A DNA stretch of 64,000 bases from Bacillota bacterium (GTDB lineage Bacteria; Bacillota; UBA4882; UBA8346): NCBI GenBank assembly GCA_023417475.1, contig JAEZFP010000068.1, forward strand, positions 1 to 64,000, written 5' to 3'. The notes under the pieces were generated by a model. That model was not told the DNA's origin. It worked only from the letters and a program-made list of their open reading frames with translations, and made no database searches. Shown in pieces: positions 34,915 to 43,707 of the stretch; positions within the stretch are counted from its first letter, which is position 1, and every line of letters begins with the position of its first letter. Both the position numbers and the translations under genes were made by a program.

Positions 34915-35799
34915 ATGGAATGTCAAATTTGTCCGAGAAAATGTGGAGCGAACCGGGAAACAATTCAAGGTTTCTGTGGAGCATCAAATGAAATAAAACT
35001 AGCTCGAGTCAGCCTTCATCTTTGGGAGGAACCGTGCATATCCGGGGATCAAGGTTCAGGAACTGTTTTTTTCACAGGCTGTAGTCTTCAATGTGTGTTT
35101 TGTCAAAATTATGCCGTGAGTCAACAAGGTTTTGGCGAGTATATCACCATTGAAACCTTGGTTGATAAATTTATAATGCTGGAAGGGTTGGGGGCCCATA
35201 ATATTAATTTAGTCACTGCAGGCCACTTTTTACCGCAAATTATCGAAACGATCACTCGAGCAAGAAAAGTTGGGTTGAAAGTCCCCATCGTCTATAATTC
35301 CTCGGGCTATGAAACCGTTGAATCATTAAAAAAATTGCAGGGATTGATCGATATCTATATTCCGGATTTAAAGTACCTCTCCCCTACACTTAGTCGCAAA
35401 TATTCTAAGGCTGAGGATTATTTCTCAATCGCTTCCCAGGCAATTTTAGAAATGGTCCGTCAATGCGGTCCGATAATCCTTGACCAAAATGGCAGGGCTT
35501 CATCGGGAGTTATAATTCGCCATTTAGTGTTACCGGGTGCGGTAAATGATTCAATCGCGTGTATGCAATGGATAAAACAAAATATTCCGGATGGTGTCTA
35601 TTTAAGCTTGATGGCGCAATACCTGCCGTTGGAAGGGAACGTTTTACCCTTGGAATTAAATCGTAAATTATTTCAAGCGGAGTATGATCAGGTTGTAGCA
35701 GAGTTATTCCGTTTGGGGTTTGAAGACGGTTATGTACAAGAGCTTGATTCGGCAACAACAGAATATATTCCTAAGTTCGACTTAACCGGTGTTAAATAA
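34915..35799 (+). CDS. Radical SAM protein, PflX type
   Basis: A 294-residue radical SAM enzyme related to pyruvate formate-lyase activases. The 4Fe-4S cluster site is C56-x3-C60-x2-C63 in FTGCSLQCVFCQNY. An N-terminal cysteine set (C3, C6, C10, C21) probably holds another metal. PflX-type proteins are widespread in anaerobes; the substrate is unknown. ATG at 34915 with AGGAG about 12 bases ahead. No glycyl-radical enzyme lies beside it here. Confidence 0.85.
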   Translation: MECQICPRKCGANRETIQGFCGASNEIKLARVSLHLWEEPCISGDQGSGTVFFTGCSLQCVFCQNYAVSQQGFGEYITIETLVDKFIMLEGLGAHNINLVTAGHFLPQIIETITRARKVGLKVPIVYNSSGYETVESLKKLQGLIDIYIPDLKYLSPTLSRKYSKAEDYFSIASQAILEMVRQCGPIILDQNGRASSGVIIRHLVLPGAVNDSIACMQWIKQNIPDGVYLSLMAQYLPLEGNVLPLELNRKLFQAEYDQVVAELFRLGFEDGYVQELDSATTEYIPKFDLTGVK

Positions 35800-35800
35800 A

Positions 35801-35823
35801 AAACCGTCATGTTTTGACGGTTT
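35801..35823. terminator. Bidirectional terminator between pflX-type gene and atpC
   Basis: AAACCGTCA/TGACGGTTT stem with A and T flanks on either side, placed between convergent genes. It ends both the plus-strand radical SAM gene and the atp operon. Confidence 0.82.
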
Positions 35824-35831
35824 CAAATGAG

Positions 35832-36269
35832 TTATTCATAGGATCGCCCAATTTTTCGAGCGACTTCCAGTTTGGTCATTGCCAGACTTAAAGCAACTTG
35901 TGCTTGGGCATAGTCAACACGATCACGAAGAGTTCGATATAAATCAGCTTCGGCTTGTCGTTTTTCTTGGAGCGCTTGTTCCACGTCAATATCCTCTGCC
36001 AAGTCAGCGGCTTCAGCCATGACAATGACTTTGTGCGAAGTAACTTCTAAATAGCCCTGACTAACAGCCATATAAAAATCTTGATTCGCTATTTTATACC
36101 GAAGCACCCCGGTGGACAATAGGGTCATTAATCGAATATGACCTGGCAAGATTCCAATAACTCCGTCGATTGAGGGAGCGACTACATAGTCCACCTCTTT
36201 ACGCAATTCCAATTTGGACGGAGTAACAACTTCCAACCAGATCCGCTTGGTTTGCGTTTTCTCAGGCAC
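35832..36269 (-). CDS. atpC: F1 ATP synthase epsilon subunit
   Basis: Central-stalk subunit that modulates rotation, 145 residues. Beta-sandwich with VDYVVAPSIDGVIGILPGH and a C-terminal two-helix part (EQALQEKRQAEADLYR). The GTG at 36269 has GGAGG nine bases ahead and overlaps the atpD stop by 8 bases; an ATG at 36299 would lie in atpD without a ribosome site. Last gene of the operon. Confidence 0.93.
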   Translation of the reverse strand: MPEKTQTKRIWLEVVTPSKLELRKEVDYVVAPSIDGVIGILPGHIRLMTLLSTGVLRYKIANQDFYMAVSQGYLEVTSHKVIVMAEAADLAEDIDVEQALQEKRQAEADLYRTLRDRVDYAQAQVALSLAMTKLEVARKIGRSYE

Positions 36270-37680
36270 TGGCGTTACCCTCCTGGAGCTTTTTCCCACG
36301 CTCGATTACTTCTTCAATTCCCCCGGCCATAAAGAAAGCTTCTTCCGGCAAATTGTCATGTTTACCTTCCAAAATTTCCTTGAACCCTTTTACGGTATCG
36401 GAAATCGAAACATATTTACCCGGTTGACCGGTGAAGTTTTCAGCGACAAAAAACGGTTGTGACAGGAAACGTTGTAAACGACGGGCACGGACAACAACCA
36501 GTTTATCCTGATCGCTTAATTCGTCCATACCCAAAATTGCGATAATATCTTGTAATTCCTTGTAACGTTGCAGGGTTTCTTGAACTCCGCGGGCAACTTG
36601 ATAATGTTCCTCACCAACGACACCCGGTGATAAAAGCCGTGAAGTTGAGGCAAGCGGATCAACCGCAGGATAAATACCGAGGGCTGCAATACTGCGATCC
36701 AGATTCGTAGTTGCGTCCAAATGAGTAAATGTGGTCGCCGGCGCCGGGTCGGTATAATCGTCAGCCGGTACATAAATCGCTTGAATTGATGTGATCGATC
36801 CGGAACGGGTTGAGGTGATTCGCTCTTGAAGGGCGCCGACTTCTGTAGCTAGGGTCGGTTGATAGCCTACCGCCGACGGGATCCGCCCCAACAAAGCCGA
36901 AACCTCGGAACCGGCTTGGACGAATCGGAAAATATTATCAATAAACAACAATACATCTTGATGTTCTTCATCTCTAAAATATTCCGCCATGGTCAAGCCA
37001 GTCGAAGCAACACGCAATCTTGACCCAGGCGGTTCATTCATTTGGCCAAAGACCAAAGCGGTTTTCTCAATAACGCCCGAGTCTTTCATATCAATCCAGA
37101 GGTCGTTTCCTTCTCTAGTTCGCTCGCCGACACCGGCAAAAACAGAATAACCGCCATGTTCCGTGGCGATATTACGGATCAATTCCATAATAATAACGGT
37201 TTTTCCAACACCGGCGCCACCAAATAAACCCACCTTACCCCCTTTTGGATAAGGAGCTAATAAGTCAATGACCTTGATACCGGTCTCCAAGATCTGTTGT
37301 TTGGTTTCTTGTTCCTCAAAGCTGGGAGCTTTCCGATGAATCGGCCAATACTCTTTTGCTTGAACGGGAGGACCGTCATCAACGGGATCACCCCATACGT
37401 TAAATACACGCCCTAAAACCTCACGGCCTACTGGAACTTTAATCGGTTCGTTAGTGCTTTGCGCTTCCAAACCACGCATCAATCCATCCGTGGAGTTCAA
37501 CGCAACGCAACGCACACGATTATTACCTAAATGATGCATAACTTCAGCAATAATCTTCTCTTCTTGATTGTTATGCTTGAAATTAACAATTACTTCCGTG
37601 TTAATTGGCGGGATCTCTTCCGGATGAAATTGAACATCTAGAACAGGCCCAATAATTTGTACAATATGACCAATAGCCAT
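36262..37680 (-). CDS. atpD: F1 ATP synthase beta subunit
   Basis: Catalytic subunit, 472 residues. P-loop GGAGVGKT at 154-161, catalytic glutamate in GERTREGNDLW (185-195), and LFIDNIFRFVQAGSEVSALLGRIPSA. ATG at 37680 behind AGGAGG. Length and motifs are ordinary for the family. Confidence 0.97.
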   Translation of the reverse strand: MAIGHIVQIIGPVLDVQFHPEEIPPINTEVIVNFKHNNQEEKIIAEVMHHLGNNRVRCVALNSTDGLMRGLEAQSTNEPIKVPVGREVLGRVFNVWGDPVDDGPPVQAKEYWPIHRKAPSFEEQETKQQILETGIKVIDLLAPYPKGGKVGLFGGAGVGKTVIIMELIRNIATEHGGYSVFAGVGERTREGNDLWIDMKDSGVIEKTALVFGQMNEPPGSRLRVASTGLTMAEYFRDEEHQDVLLFIDNIFRFVQAGSEVSALLGRIPSAVGYQPTLATEVGALQERITSTRSGSITSIQAIYVPADDYTDPAPATTFTHLDATTNLDRSIAALGIYPAVDPLASTSRLLSPGVVGEEHYQVARGVQETLQRYKELQDIIAILGMDELSDQDKLVVVRARRLQRFLSQPFFVAENFTGQPGKYVSISDTVKGFKEILEGKHDNLPEEAFFMAGGIEEVIERGKKLQEGNASA

Positions 37681-37698
37681 GAGGATCCTCCTACTAGT

Positions 37699-38565
37699 TC
37701 AACTATTAAGAGCGCCGGCACCACCGACGATCTCAGCGATTTCTCTAGTGATTTGACTTTGACGGATTTTATTTAATTCCAGTCCATAGCGATCAATTAA
37801 TTCGCCGGCATTATCGGTAGCAGAAGACATCGCTGTCATTCTCGCTCCTAATTCGCCAGTTTCAGTCTCTAGAAAAGCTCGGAAAATTTCACTTTCGATA
37901 TAACGTTTTAACAAGCCGTCAAGCACTTGGGTTTGATCAGGTTCAAAAATGAATAAGCCGCGCGTCTCTTTATGATGACTCTTCGAAGGATCAAACGGTA
38001 ACAATTGAAATGCTTTTGGACGTTGCGACATTACCGAATAAAATTTGGCGTAGTAGAGATAAATCTGATCAAACTGTTCGGTTGTATAATAAGAAATTAA
38101 TTCTTCAGCTAATTGTTGCGCAGTCGCAAACGAGACTGCCGAAACCGGCTCTTTAAAACGTTTTAATATGGAAGCGTGGCGCATTTCCAAACGGTGAGTT
38201 CCTTTAGAACCAATCGAATAAAAAACCACATCCGCCTGGTTTGTAAATTTTCTGGCAAATTGCAAGGCTCCATCGGCAATTTTCTGATGAAATCCGCCTG
38301 CCAAGCCACGATCACCAGTGAAAACGAGCACCAAAACTTTGGTCGTCTTTGCATGCGGTAGAAGTAAGGAATTGGTTATATCGGGCGTTCTGGAGGCAAG
38401 ATCAAGCGTAACTTCTGCCATCTTTCGCGCATAAGGACGCGCATTCTCTAACCGGTCTTGCGCTCTTTTCAACCGCGCCGAAGCAACCATCTTCATCGCC
38501 CGGGTGATCTGCTGGATATTTTTGATGCTTTTGATTTTAATTCTTAAATCACGAATTGAAGCCAT
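37699..38565 (-). CDS. atpG: F1 ATP synthase gamma subunit
   Basis: Rotor shaft of F1, 288 residues. The N-terminal helix SIRDLRIKIKSIKNIQQITRAMKMVA (in part: IKNIQQITRAMKMVASA) and C-terminal SATDNAGELIDRYGLELNKI are the conserved coiled-coil ends. Ordinary for the family. Confidence 0.96.
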   Translation of the reverse strand: MASIRDLRIKIKSIKNIQQITRAMKMVASARLKRAQDRLENARPYARKMAEVTLDLASRTPDITNSLLLPHAKTTKVLVLVFTGDRGLAGGFHQKIADGALQFARKFTNQADVVFYSIGSKGTHRLEMRHASILKRFKEPVSAVSFATAQQLAEELISYYTTEQFDQIYLYYAKFYSVMSQRPKAFQLLPFDPSKSHHKETRGLFIFEPDQTQVLDGLLKRYIESEIFRAFLETETGELGARMTAMSSATDNAGELIDRYGLELNKIRQSQITREIAEIVGGAGALNS

Positions 38566-38577
38566 GAGTAACCTTCG

Positions 38578-40119
38578 TTATTCGTTATTTTTATTTGAAA
38601 TCGCTTGAGTTTTAGAAGTAAAAACTTCTTTAAAACGTTTGATTAATCCGCTCATTTCATTGGTTAACGTTTCATCCAAAGCTTTGATTTGATCAAGTTT
38701 ATTATAAAAATCTTGACCTTGATTGTCCATAAATTGCAAAAATTCTCTTTCAAAACGGCGAATTTCGCCAATTGTCAGATCATCAATGTATCCGTTTGTC
38801 GCTAAATAGATCAGGACAATCTGTTGATAAGTGGATAACGGTTTGTATTGATCTTGTTTTAAAATTTCCACCATCCGAAAACCTCGGTTCAACCGGGCTT
38901 GGGTTGACTTATCAAGTTCAGCGCCAAACTGAGCAAATGCTTCCAATTCTCGGAATTGCGCCAAATCGATCCGCAATCTTCCGGCGACTTGCTTCATCGC
39001 TTTAATTTGAGCATTGCCGCCCACCCGCGAAACCGATAAACCAATATTGACGGCAGGCCGCACTCCACTGAAGAATAGTTCGGTGCTGAGAATAATCTGT
39101 CCATCGGTAATCGAGATGACATTCGTCGGAATATAAGCGGAAACGTCACCCGCTAACGTTTCAACGATCGGCAGGGCGGTAAGCGAACCACCGCCGTTTT
39201 CGGAGTTTAATTTAACCGCCCGTTCCAAGAGACGGGAATGCAAATAAAAGACATCGCCGGGGTATGCTTCACGTCCCGGGGGACGACGTAACAACAAGGA
39301 CATTGCCCGATAGGCGGTTGCATGTTTGGATAAGTCATCATATACCACCAAAACGTCTTTGCCTTGATACAGAAAAAATTCCCCAATTGCGCAACCGGAA
39401 AACGGAGCTAAATATTGTAAGGGCGCAGTTTCGTTGGCCGTGGCCGACACGATAATGGTATACTTCATTGCGCCGCGGGTTTCCAAATTTTCAACAATCT
39501 GAGCTAACGTTGACGCCTTTTGACCGATACATACGTAAATACAGATGATGCCCGAGTCTTTTTGATTTAAAATCGTATCAATCGCTATCGCGGTTTTGCC
39601 CGTTTGACGGTCGCCGATAATTAATTCGCGCTGACCGCGACCAATCGGAATCATCGAATCAATCGCTTTAATTCCAGTCTGTAAAGGAACTTTAACCGGT
39701 TCCCGTTTTGATATTCCGGATGCAACTTGTTCGACCGGACGAAATTCGGTAGTTTGAATCGGGCCTTTGCCATCGATCGGCTGACCTAACGCATTGACAA
39801 CCCGGCCAATCATCGCCTCACCCACCGGAACTTCTACGACACGTTGCGTCCGGTGGACTAAATCGCCCTCTTTTATTAAGGTTTCGTCGCCGAGTAAAAC
39901 GCACCCGACATTATCTTCTTCTAAGTTCAAAGCAAGACCGTAAATATCATGAGGGAAAAGAATTAACTCCCCCATCATCACTTTCTCTAATCCGAAAACC
40001 CGGGCAATTCCGTCGCCAACCTCTAAGACGGTGCCGGTTTCTTGCGATTCGAGATCGAGATGATATTTGCTGATCTGTTCTTTTAATACCGAAATGATTT
40101 CTTCAGTCGAAAATCTCAT
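38578..40119 (-). CDS. atpA: F1 ATP synthase alpha subunit
   Basis: Non-catalytic nucleotide-binding subunit, 513 residues. P-loop GDRQTGKT at 169-176, DDLSKHATAYRAMSLLLRRPPGREAYPGD (in part: SLLLRRPPGREAYPGD), and the N-terminal crown beta-barrel. ATG at 40119 with GAGGAG. It carries a slightly longer, basic C-terminus than usual. Confidence 0.97.
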   Translation of the reverse strand: MRFSTEEIISVLKEQISKYHLDLESQETGTVLEVGDGIARVFGLEKVMMGELILFPHDIYGLALNLEEDNVGCVLLGDETLIKEGDLVHRTQRVVEVPVGEAMIGRVVNALGQPIDGKGPIQTTEFRPVEQVASGISKREPVKVPLQTGIKAIDSMIPIGRGQRELIIGDRQTGKTAIAIDTILNQKDSGIICIYVCIGQKASTLAQIVENLETRGAMKYTIIVSATANETAPLQYLAPFSGCAIGEFFLYQGKDVLVVYDDLSKHATAYRAMSLLLRRPPGREAYPGDVFYLHSRLLERAVKLNSENGGGSLTALPIVETLAGDVSAYIPTNVISITDGQIILSTELFFSGVRPAVNIGLSVSRVGGNAQIKAMKQVAGRLRIDLAQFRELEAFAQFGAELDKSTQARLNRGFRMVEILKQDQYKPLSTYQQIVLIYLATNGYIDDLTIGEIRRFEREFLQFMDNQGQDFYNKLDQIKALDETLTNEMSGLIKRFKEVFTSKTQAISNKNNE

Positions 40120-40131
40120 GGGATTCTCCTC

Positions 40132-40680
40132 TTAAATCGGTAATTGGGTACCTTCAAGCATCAAATTTTTCAGAGCTTTGATTTGACCGGATAAAGAACC
40201 ATCAATCATCCGGTCGCCTTGACGGATGATAATACCCCCAATTAAATTGGGATTGATCCGATATTTTAGGTAAACTTTGGCGCCCCAGGTTTTAGCCAAC
40301 GAGTTAGTAATTGCTAGTTGCTCTTTTTCAGTTAAGTCACAGGCGGAAATCAATTCAAGTGTTTGATATCCCCATGCTTCAATCGTTAAATCAGATATAA
40401 CCTCTAAAACAGCGCCGAGAATCTCTTCACGGTGACGGTCGACGATTAAATTAAGAAAATTAACAAACTCTTGCGGAGTTTGCTCGGGAATTAAACGCTG
40501 GAGCAATTCTTTCTTACTTGAATTGGGAATCTTCGGATGAGACAAGAACGAATTGACTTCAGGAGTCTTCAAACCATCGGAAAGTTGATCGGCTGCTTCC
40601 TTAATTGGGGTTAATATATTGCGTTCTTTGGCCAATTCGACCAATGCTAGACCGAAATTATGCGCCGCCTGTGATGACAT
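40132..40680 (-). CDS. atpH: F1 ATP synthase delta subunit
   Basis: Peripheral-stalk cap joining subunit b to F1, 182 residues, mostly helical with the C-terminal signature KVYLKYRINPNLIGGIIIRQGDRMIDGSL (in part: NPNLIGGIIIRQGDRMIDGS). It starts within the end of atpF (23-base overlap), with GGGAG ahead of the ATG. Confidence 0.94.
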   Translation of the reverse strand: MSSQAAHNFGLALVELAKERNILTPIKEAADQLSDGLKTPEVNSFLSHPKIPNSSKKELLQRLIPEQTPQEFVNFLNLIVDRHREEILGAVLEVISDLTIEAWGYQTLELISACDLTEKEQLAITNSLAKTWGAKVYLKYRINPNLIGGIIIRQGDRMIDGSLSGQIKALKNLMLEGTQLPI

Positions 40681-41170
40681 TTCCGGCAGCTCCCTTCTCG
40701 ATTTGATCTAACACTCGGGCAACCAAGGTACTATTAATATCCTTAGACATTTGGTTACCGATAAGTTTTTCGGTAGCAGCTAAAGCGAGCGTTATTGTAC
40801 CGCTACGCAACTCCTCGCGGGCTGAAATTTTGGCCCGGTCAATCTCTTCTTGATTTCGTTGACGCAGTTGTTCCGCTTCCTGACGGGCTTCAGTTAAAAT
40901 CTGTTCCTTTAACTTTTCAGCTTGAATCCGGGAGTTTTCAACAATTGAATGTGCTTCAGCCCGAGCTTTTTCCAGGGTTTCTTTCACTTCATTGGAAAGT
41001 TTCTCGTAAGTTTGACGCGATTGATCAGCTTCAGACAGGTCTTGGCTGATTTTGACGCGACGTTCTTCCAAGATCCCTTGAATCGGTTGATAAAGCATCT
41101 TGGTGAGAATCACTACGAGAATTAAAAAATTGATTGCCATAAACACGAAAGTCCCGATCGAGTAATGCAT
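40658..41170 (-). CDS. atpF: Fo ATP synthase subunit b
   Basis: Peripheral-stalk subunit, 170 residues: one N-terminal transmembrane helix (about 7-27, VFMAINFLILVVILTKMLY) then a long charged helix that dimerises as a right-handed coiled coil. Single copy, so the stalk is a homodimer. ATG at 41170. Confidence 0.95.
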   Translation of the reverse strand: MHYSIGTFVFMAINFLILVVILTKMLYQPIQGILEERRVKISQDLSEADQSRQTYEKLSNEVKETLEKARAEAHSIVENSRIQAEKLKEQILTEARQEAEQLRQRNQEEIDRAKISAREELRSGTITLALAATEKLIGNQMSKDINSTLVARVLDQIEKGAAGNVITGGA

Positions 41171-41210
41171 GGCTGAAACCTCTCAAATGTATATTAAATG
41201 ACACGAAAAA

Positions 41211-41450
41211 TTATTTAATTCCGCCGAGAAGCATAAAGGCAATAACAATTGAGATAATGGGGATTGACTCGATCAAACCGACGCCAATCAACATGGATGT
41301 GAACAAACGGCCTTCCATCTCCGGTTGACGAGCCATTGATTCCAATGCGGTGGCAATCACTTTCGAGTCAGAAGATGCAGCGGCAAAACTAGCAACCACA
41401 CAGATCAAGCTAACTGCAAGAACTTTAAAAACGTCGAGATTTAGTTCCAA
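41211..41450 (-). CDS. atpE: Fo ATP synthase subunit c with unusual ion site
   Basis: Rotor-ring proteolipid, 79 residues, two transmembrane helices joined by the ARQPE loop (40-44). The ion-carrying Glu is E61, followed by S62. Helix 1 lacks the normal glycine repeat; in its place is AAASSDSKVIATA, which puts D28 where Na+ enzymes have Gln32 and Fusobacterium has Glu32 (the spacing D28-E61 is 33, as for 32-65). A two-carboxylate site is therefore likely. The TTG at 41450 follows a perfect GGAGGTG; an ATG at 41495 lies in atpB. Confidence 0.94.
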   Translation of the reverse strand: MELNLDVFKVLAVSLICVVASFAAASSDSKVIATALESMARQPEMEGRLFTSMLIGVGLIESIPIISIVIAFMLLGGIK

Positions 41451-41472
41451 AATAAAGCACCTCCGTTGTTTG

Positions 41473-42144
41473 TTAATGATTTTTATTATCCTCATGAGAT
41501 ACGGATAAACCCGTATAGGATACAGTAAGAACAGTAAAGATATACGCTTGAATGCCGCCGATCGCCACGCTCAATAACAGCCAGGCGGCGGGCGCAATCA
41601 ATTTAAACGTTTCCGTTAACTTTTCCAAAAGAATCTCACCGGCATAGATATTGCCGAAGAGACGCAAGGCAAGGGTTAACGGTCTTACTCCGAGGTCCAT
41701 GATATGAATAATTGCAAACGGCGGAAAGGGATCAATGTAATGTTTGAGATAATGAACAAACCCGTCTTCACGTATTGATATATATTGCTGCCATATCAGC
41801 CATAAAATGGCCAAACACATCGTGACGCTGACATCTCGGGTCGGAGACGCCAAACCGGGAATTAGTCCTAACATATTGGAAACCAAAATAAATAAAAACA
41901 GCGAACCAAAGAAATAAGTATATTTAATTCCTTTGTTTCCCAGGGCATCTTTCATCATATTTTCTAAAAATTCGACTGCCATCTCCATGACGTTCTGCCA
42001 GCCTTTCGGGATTAACTTGATATCCCGGGATGCTAGCCAGGCGACAAAAATCAAGATAGCCATAACTATCCACGTCATAATTGTAATGCGCAGATCGACG
42101 TCCAGTCCTAACCAATGTACAATATCACCATGAGTCGCTTCCAT
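41473..42144 (-). CDS. atpB: Fo ATP synthase subunit a
   Basis: Stator channel subunit, 223 residues with about five to six spans. The essential Arg lies in RPLTLALRLFGNIYAGEILLEKL (in part: LALRLFGNIYAGEILLE). ATG at 42144 overlaps the atpI stop by one base (TAATG), implying coupled translation. It is the partner of the unusual c subunit, so its channel residues would be worth comparing with Na+ enzymes. Confidence 0.94.
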   Translation of the reverse strand: MEATHGDIVHWLGLDVDLRITIMTWIVMAILIFVAWLASRDIKLIPKGWQNVMEMAVEFLENMMKDALGNKGIKYTYFFGSLFLFILVSNMLGLIPGLASPTRDVSVTMCLAILWLIWQQYISIREDGFVHYLKHYIDPFPPFAIIHIMDLGVRPLTLALRLFGNIYAGEILLEKLTETFKLIAPAAWLLLSVAIGGIQAYIFTVLTVSYTGLSVSHEDNKNH

Positions 42145-42500
42145 TATTTCGCTTTCGTCTCCATTTTTATTTTTTTGGCTTCAATTAGACTGATTAATGG
42201 AATAAATAAGAGAAATAATATCATGATAAAAAACGCAGTTGACTGAAGACCAAGCCACCAAGCGCCAAACTTGAGAAAGAAAATCGCTGTCACCGTCCGT
42301 AAAACGAAGCCGCCCAATATGCCGTATAATAGTTGTTGAGTGCCATACTTTTTGAAAAGTTGAAAGCGAAGCCATTGCCACAAACAATCAACGGCAATCA
42401 TGTCCAAACCTAACAAAACCGCACCGCCGATTCCGCGGAGCTGAAAAAAAAGCGTGATAGCAAACGGAATGACAATTACGCTCAATAAAAAAAAGATCAT
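42144..42500 (-). CDS. atpI: ATP synthase subunit I (AtpI-like)
   Basis: A 118-residue membrane protein with four hydrophobic spans, in the place where AtpI/UncI is found ahead of atpB. AtpI-type proteins help assemble the c ring or handle Mg2+/Ca2+. The sequence is weakly conserved, so the call rests on position, length and topology. Its ATG overlaps the atpZ stop by 4 bases. Confidence 0.78.
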   Translation of the reverse strand: MIFFLLSVIVIPFAITLFFQLRGIGGAVLLGLDMIAVDCLWQWLRFQLFKKYGTQQLLYGILGGFVLRTVTAIFFLKFGAWWLGLQSTAFFIMILFLLFIPLISLIEAKKIKMETKAK

Positions 42501-42718
42501 TTTTTACGACCTGCCCGATAAGCAATTGCAAAAAGTTCGTAAAAACCTAAAAATAATCCGCATAACACTCCATACACCTTCATGTTTTGCCAATGAAAGT
42601 TTTGCTCCAGCGCATTGCCTAAAAAATAACCGCCTACAACCATAACTCCGAGATTGATACTTAGCGATCCGTATATACCCAGTTGTTTCCATAATTCATG
42701 ATTCGATTGCTTTGACAT
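42497..42718 (-). CDS. atpZ: AtpZ/ATPase gene 1 protein
   Basis: A 73-residue protein with two hydrophobic hairpin spans and the family pattern GSLSINLGVMVVGGYFLGNALE. AtpZ associates with AtpI in ion supply or c-ring assembly. First gene of the atp operon, as in many Bacillota. The ATG at 42718 has GGAG only two bases ahead but a GGAT further away; no better start is seen. Confidence 0.82.
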   Translation of the reverse strand: MSKQSNHELWKQLGIYGSLSINLGVMVVGGYFLGNALEQNFHWQNMKVYGVLCGLFLGFYELFAIAYRAGRKK

Positions 42719-42872
42719 AACTCCATATCCATTAACTTAAATGCTTAAAGAATATAATACCATGAACAGGATGGATTGGGAATATTCAAATCAAATTTTA
42801 CCAAATTTTAATGATACTTTTAACGATTTTAGCTTGTTAGGTTACATATTATCGATTCGCCAAATCAAATGG

Positions 42873-42898
42873 AAAAAACCGGCTTTAACCGGTTTTTC
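42873..42898 (-). terminator. Terminator of upp
   Basis: AAAAACCGG/CCGGTTTTT stem with a 6-base loop, 36 bases past the upp stop. T residues flank both sides, so it may also block read-through into the atp leader. Confidence 0.82.
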
Positions 42899-42933
42899 TA
42901 ATGGTATTGGGTCCTTTAATTGCCAGTTTTAAT

Positions 42934-43560
42934 TTATTTGGTTCCAAATAAACGATCGCCGGCATCGCCTAGACCTGGAATGATATAGCCGTGTGAATTT
43001 AACCGTTCGTCAATTGCCGCGACATAGATATCAACTTCCGGATACTTGGCTTGAACGGTCTGGATGCCTTCAGGAGAAGCGATTAAATTGACTAACCGGA
43101 TCTGGGTTGCGCCACGTTGTTTCAAAAATTGAATACCGGCGACGGCCGAACCGCCGGTCGCTAGCATTGGGTCGAGTAAGATTAATTCCCGTTCATTCAG
43201 ATCGGGTGGCAACTTACAATAATACTCAATTGGCTGTAACGTTTCAGGATCGCGATAAACCCCGATATGTCCCACTTTGGCGGTGGGTATCAGTTTTAAA
43301 ATGCCGCCAACCATTCCCAAGCCGGCGCGTAGAATCGGAATCACCGCAATCTTTTTACCAGAAATCACTTTACACTTCGCTTGAGCCACTGGAGTTTCCA
43401 CTTCGATTTCTTCCAATGGGAAATTCCGAGTGAATTCATACGCCATCAACATCGAGACTTCTTCCAATAATTCCCGAAATTCCTTTGCACCGGTATTGAT
43501 ATCCCGGATGATTGACAGCTTGTGTTGGATTAAAGGATGATCAATTACATGAACCGCCAT
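42934..43560 (-). CDS. upp: Uracil phosphoribosyltransferase
   Basis: Salvages uracil with PRPP to UMP, 208 residues. The PRPP site LILLDPMLATGGSA and the uracil-binding AIDERLNSHGYIIPGLGDAGDR are present. The ATG at 43569 abuts AAGGAG without spacing, so the ATG nine bases on (43560) is used. It stands alone between the atp operon and the LMW phosphatase. Confidence 0.95.
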   Translation of the reverse strand: MAVHVIDHPLIQHKLSIIRDINTGAKEFRELLEEVSMLMAYEFTRNFPLEEIEVETPVAQAKCKVISGKKIAVIPILRAGLGMVGGILKLIPTAKVGHIGVYRDPETLQPIEYYCKLPPDLNERELILLDPMLATGGSAVAGIQFLKQRGATQIRLVNLIASPEGIQTVQAKYPEVDIYVAAIDERLNSHGYIIPGLGDAGDRLFGTK

Positions 43561-43707
43561 CTCTGTCATCTCCTTCTTTTATTTAACAGGCGAATATTAC
43601 TGAATAAACAGTAACTAAGCAAATATATGCCGCAAGAATTCTTGGATAAATCAGGATATTGCGACCTATTTTCCTTTTATATAGTAATTTTCACCTATAT
43701 TTCGAAG

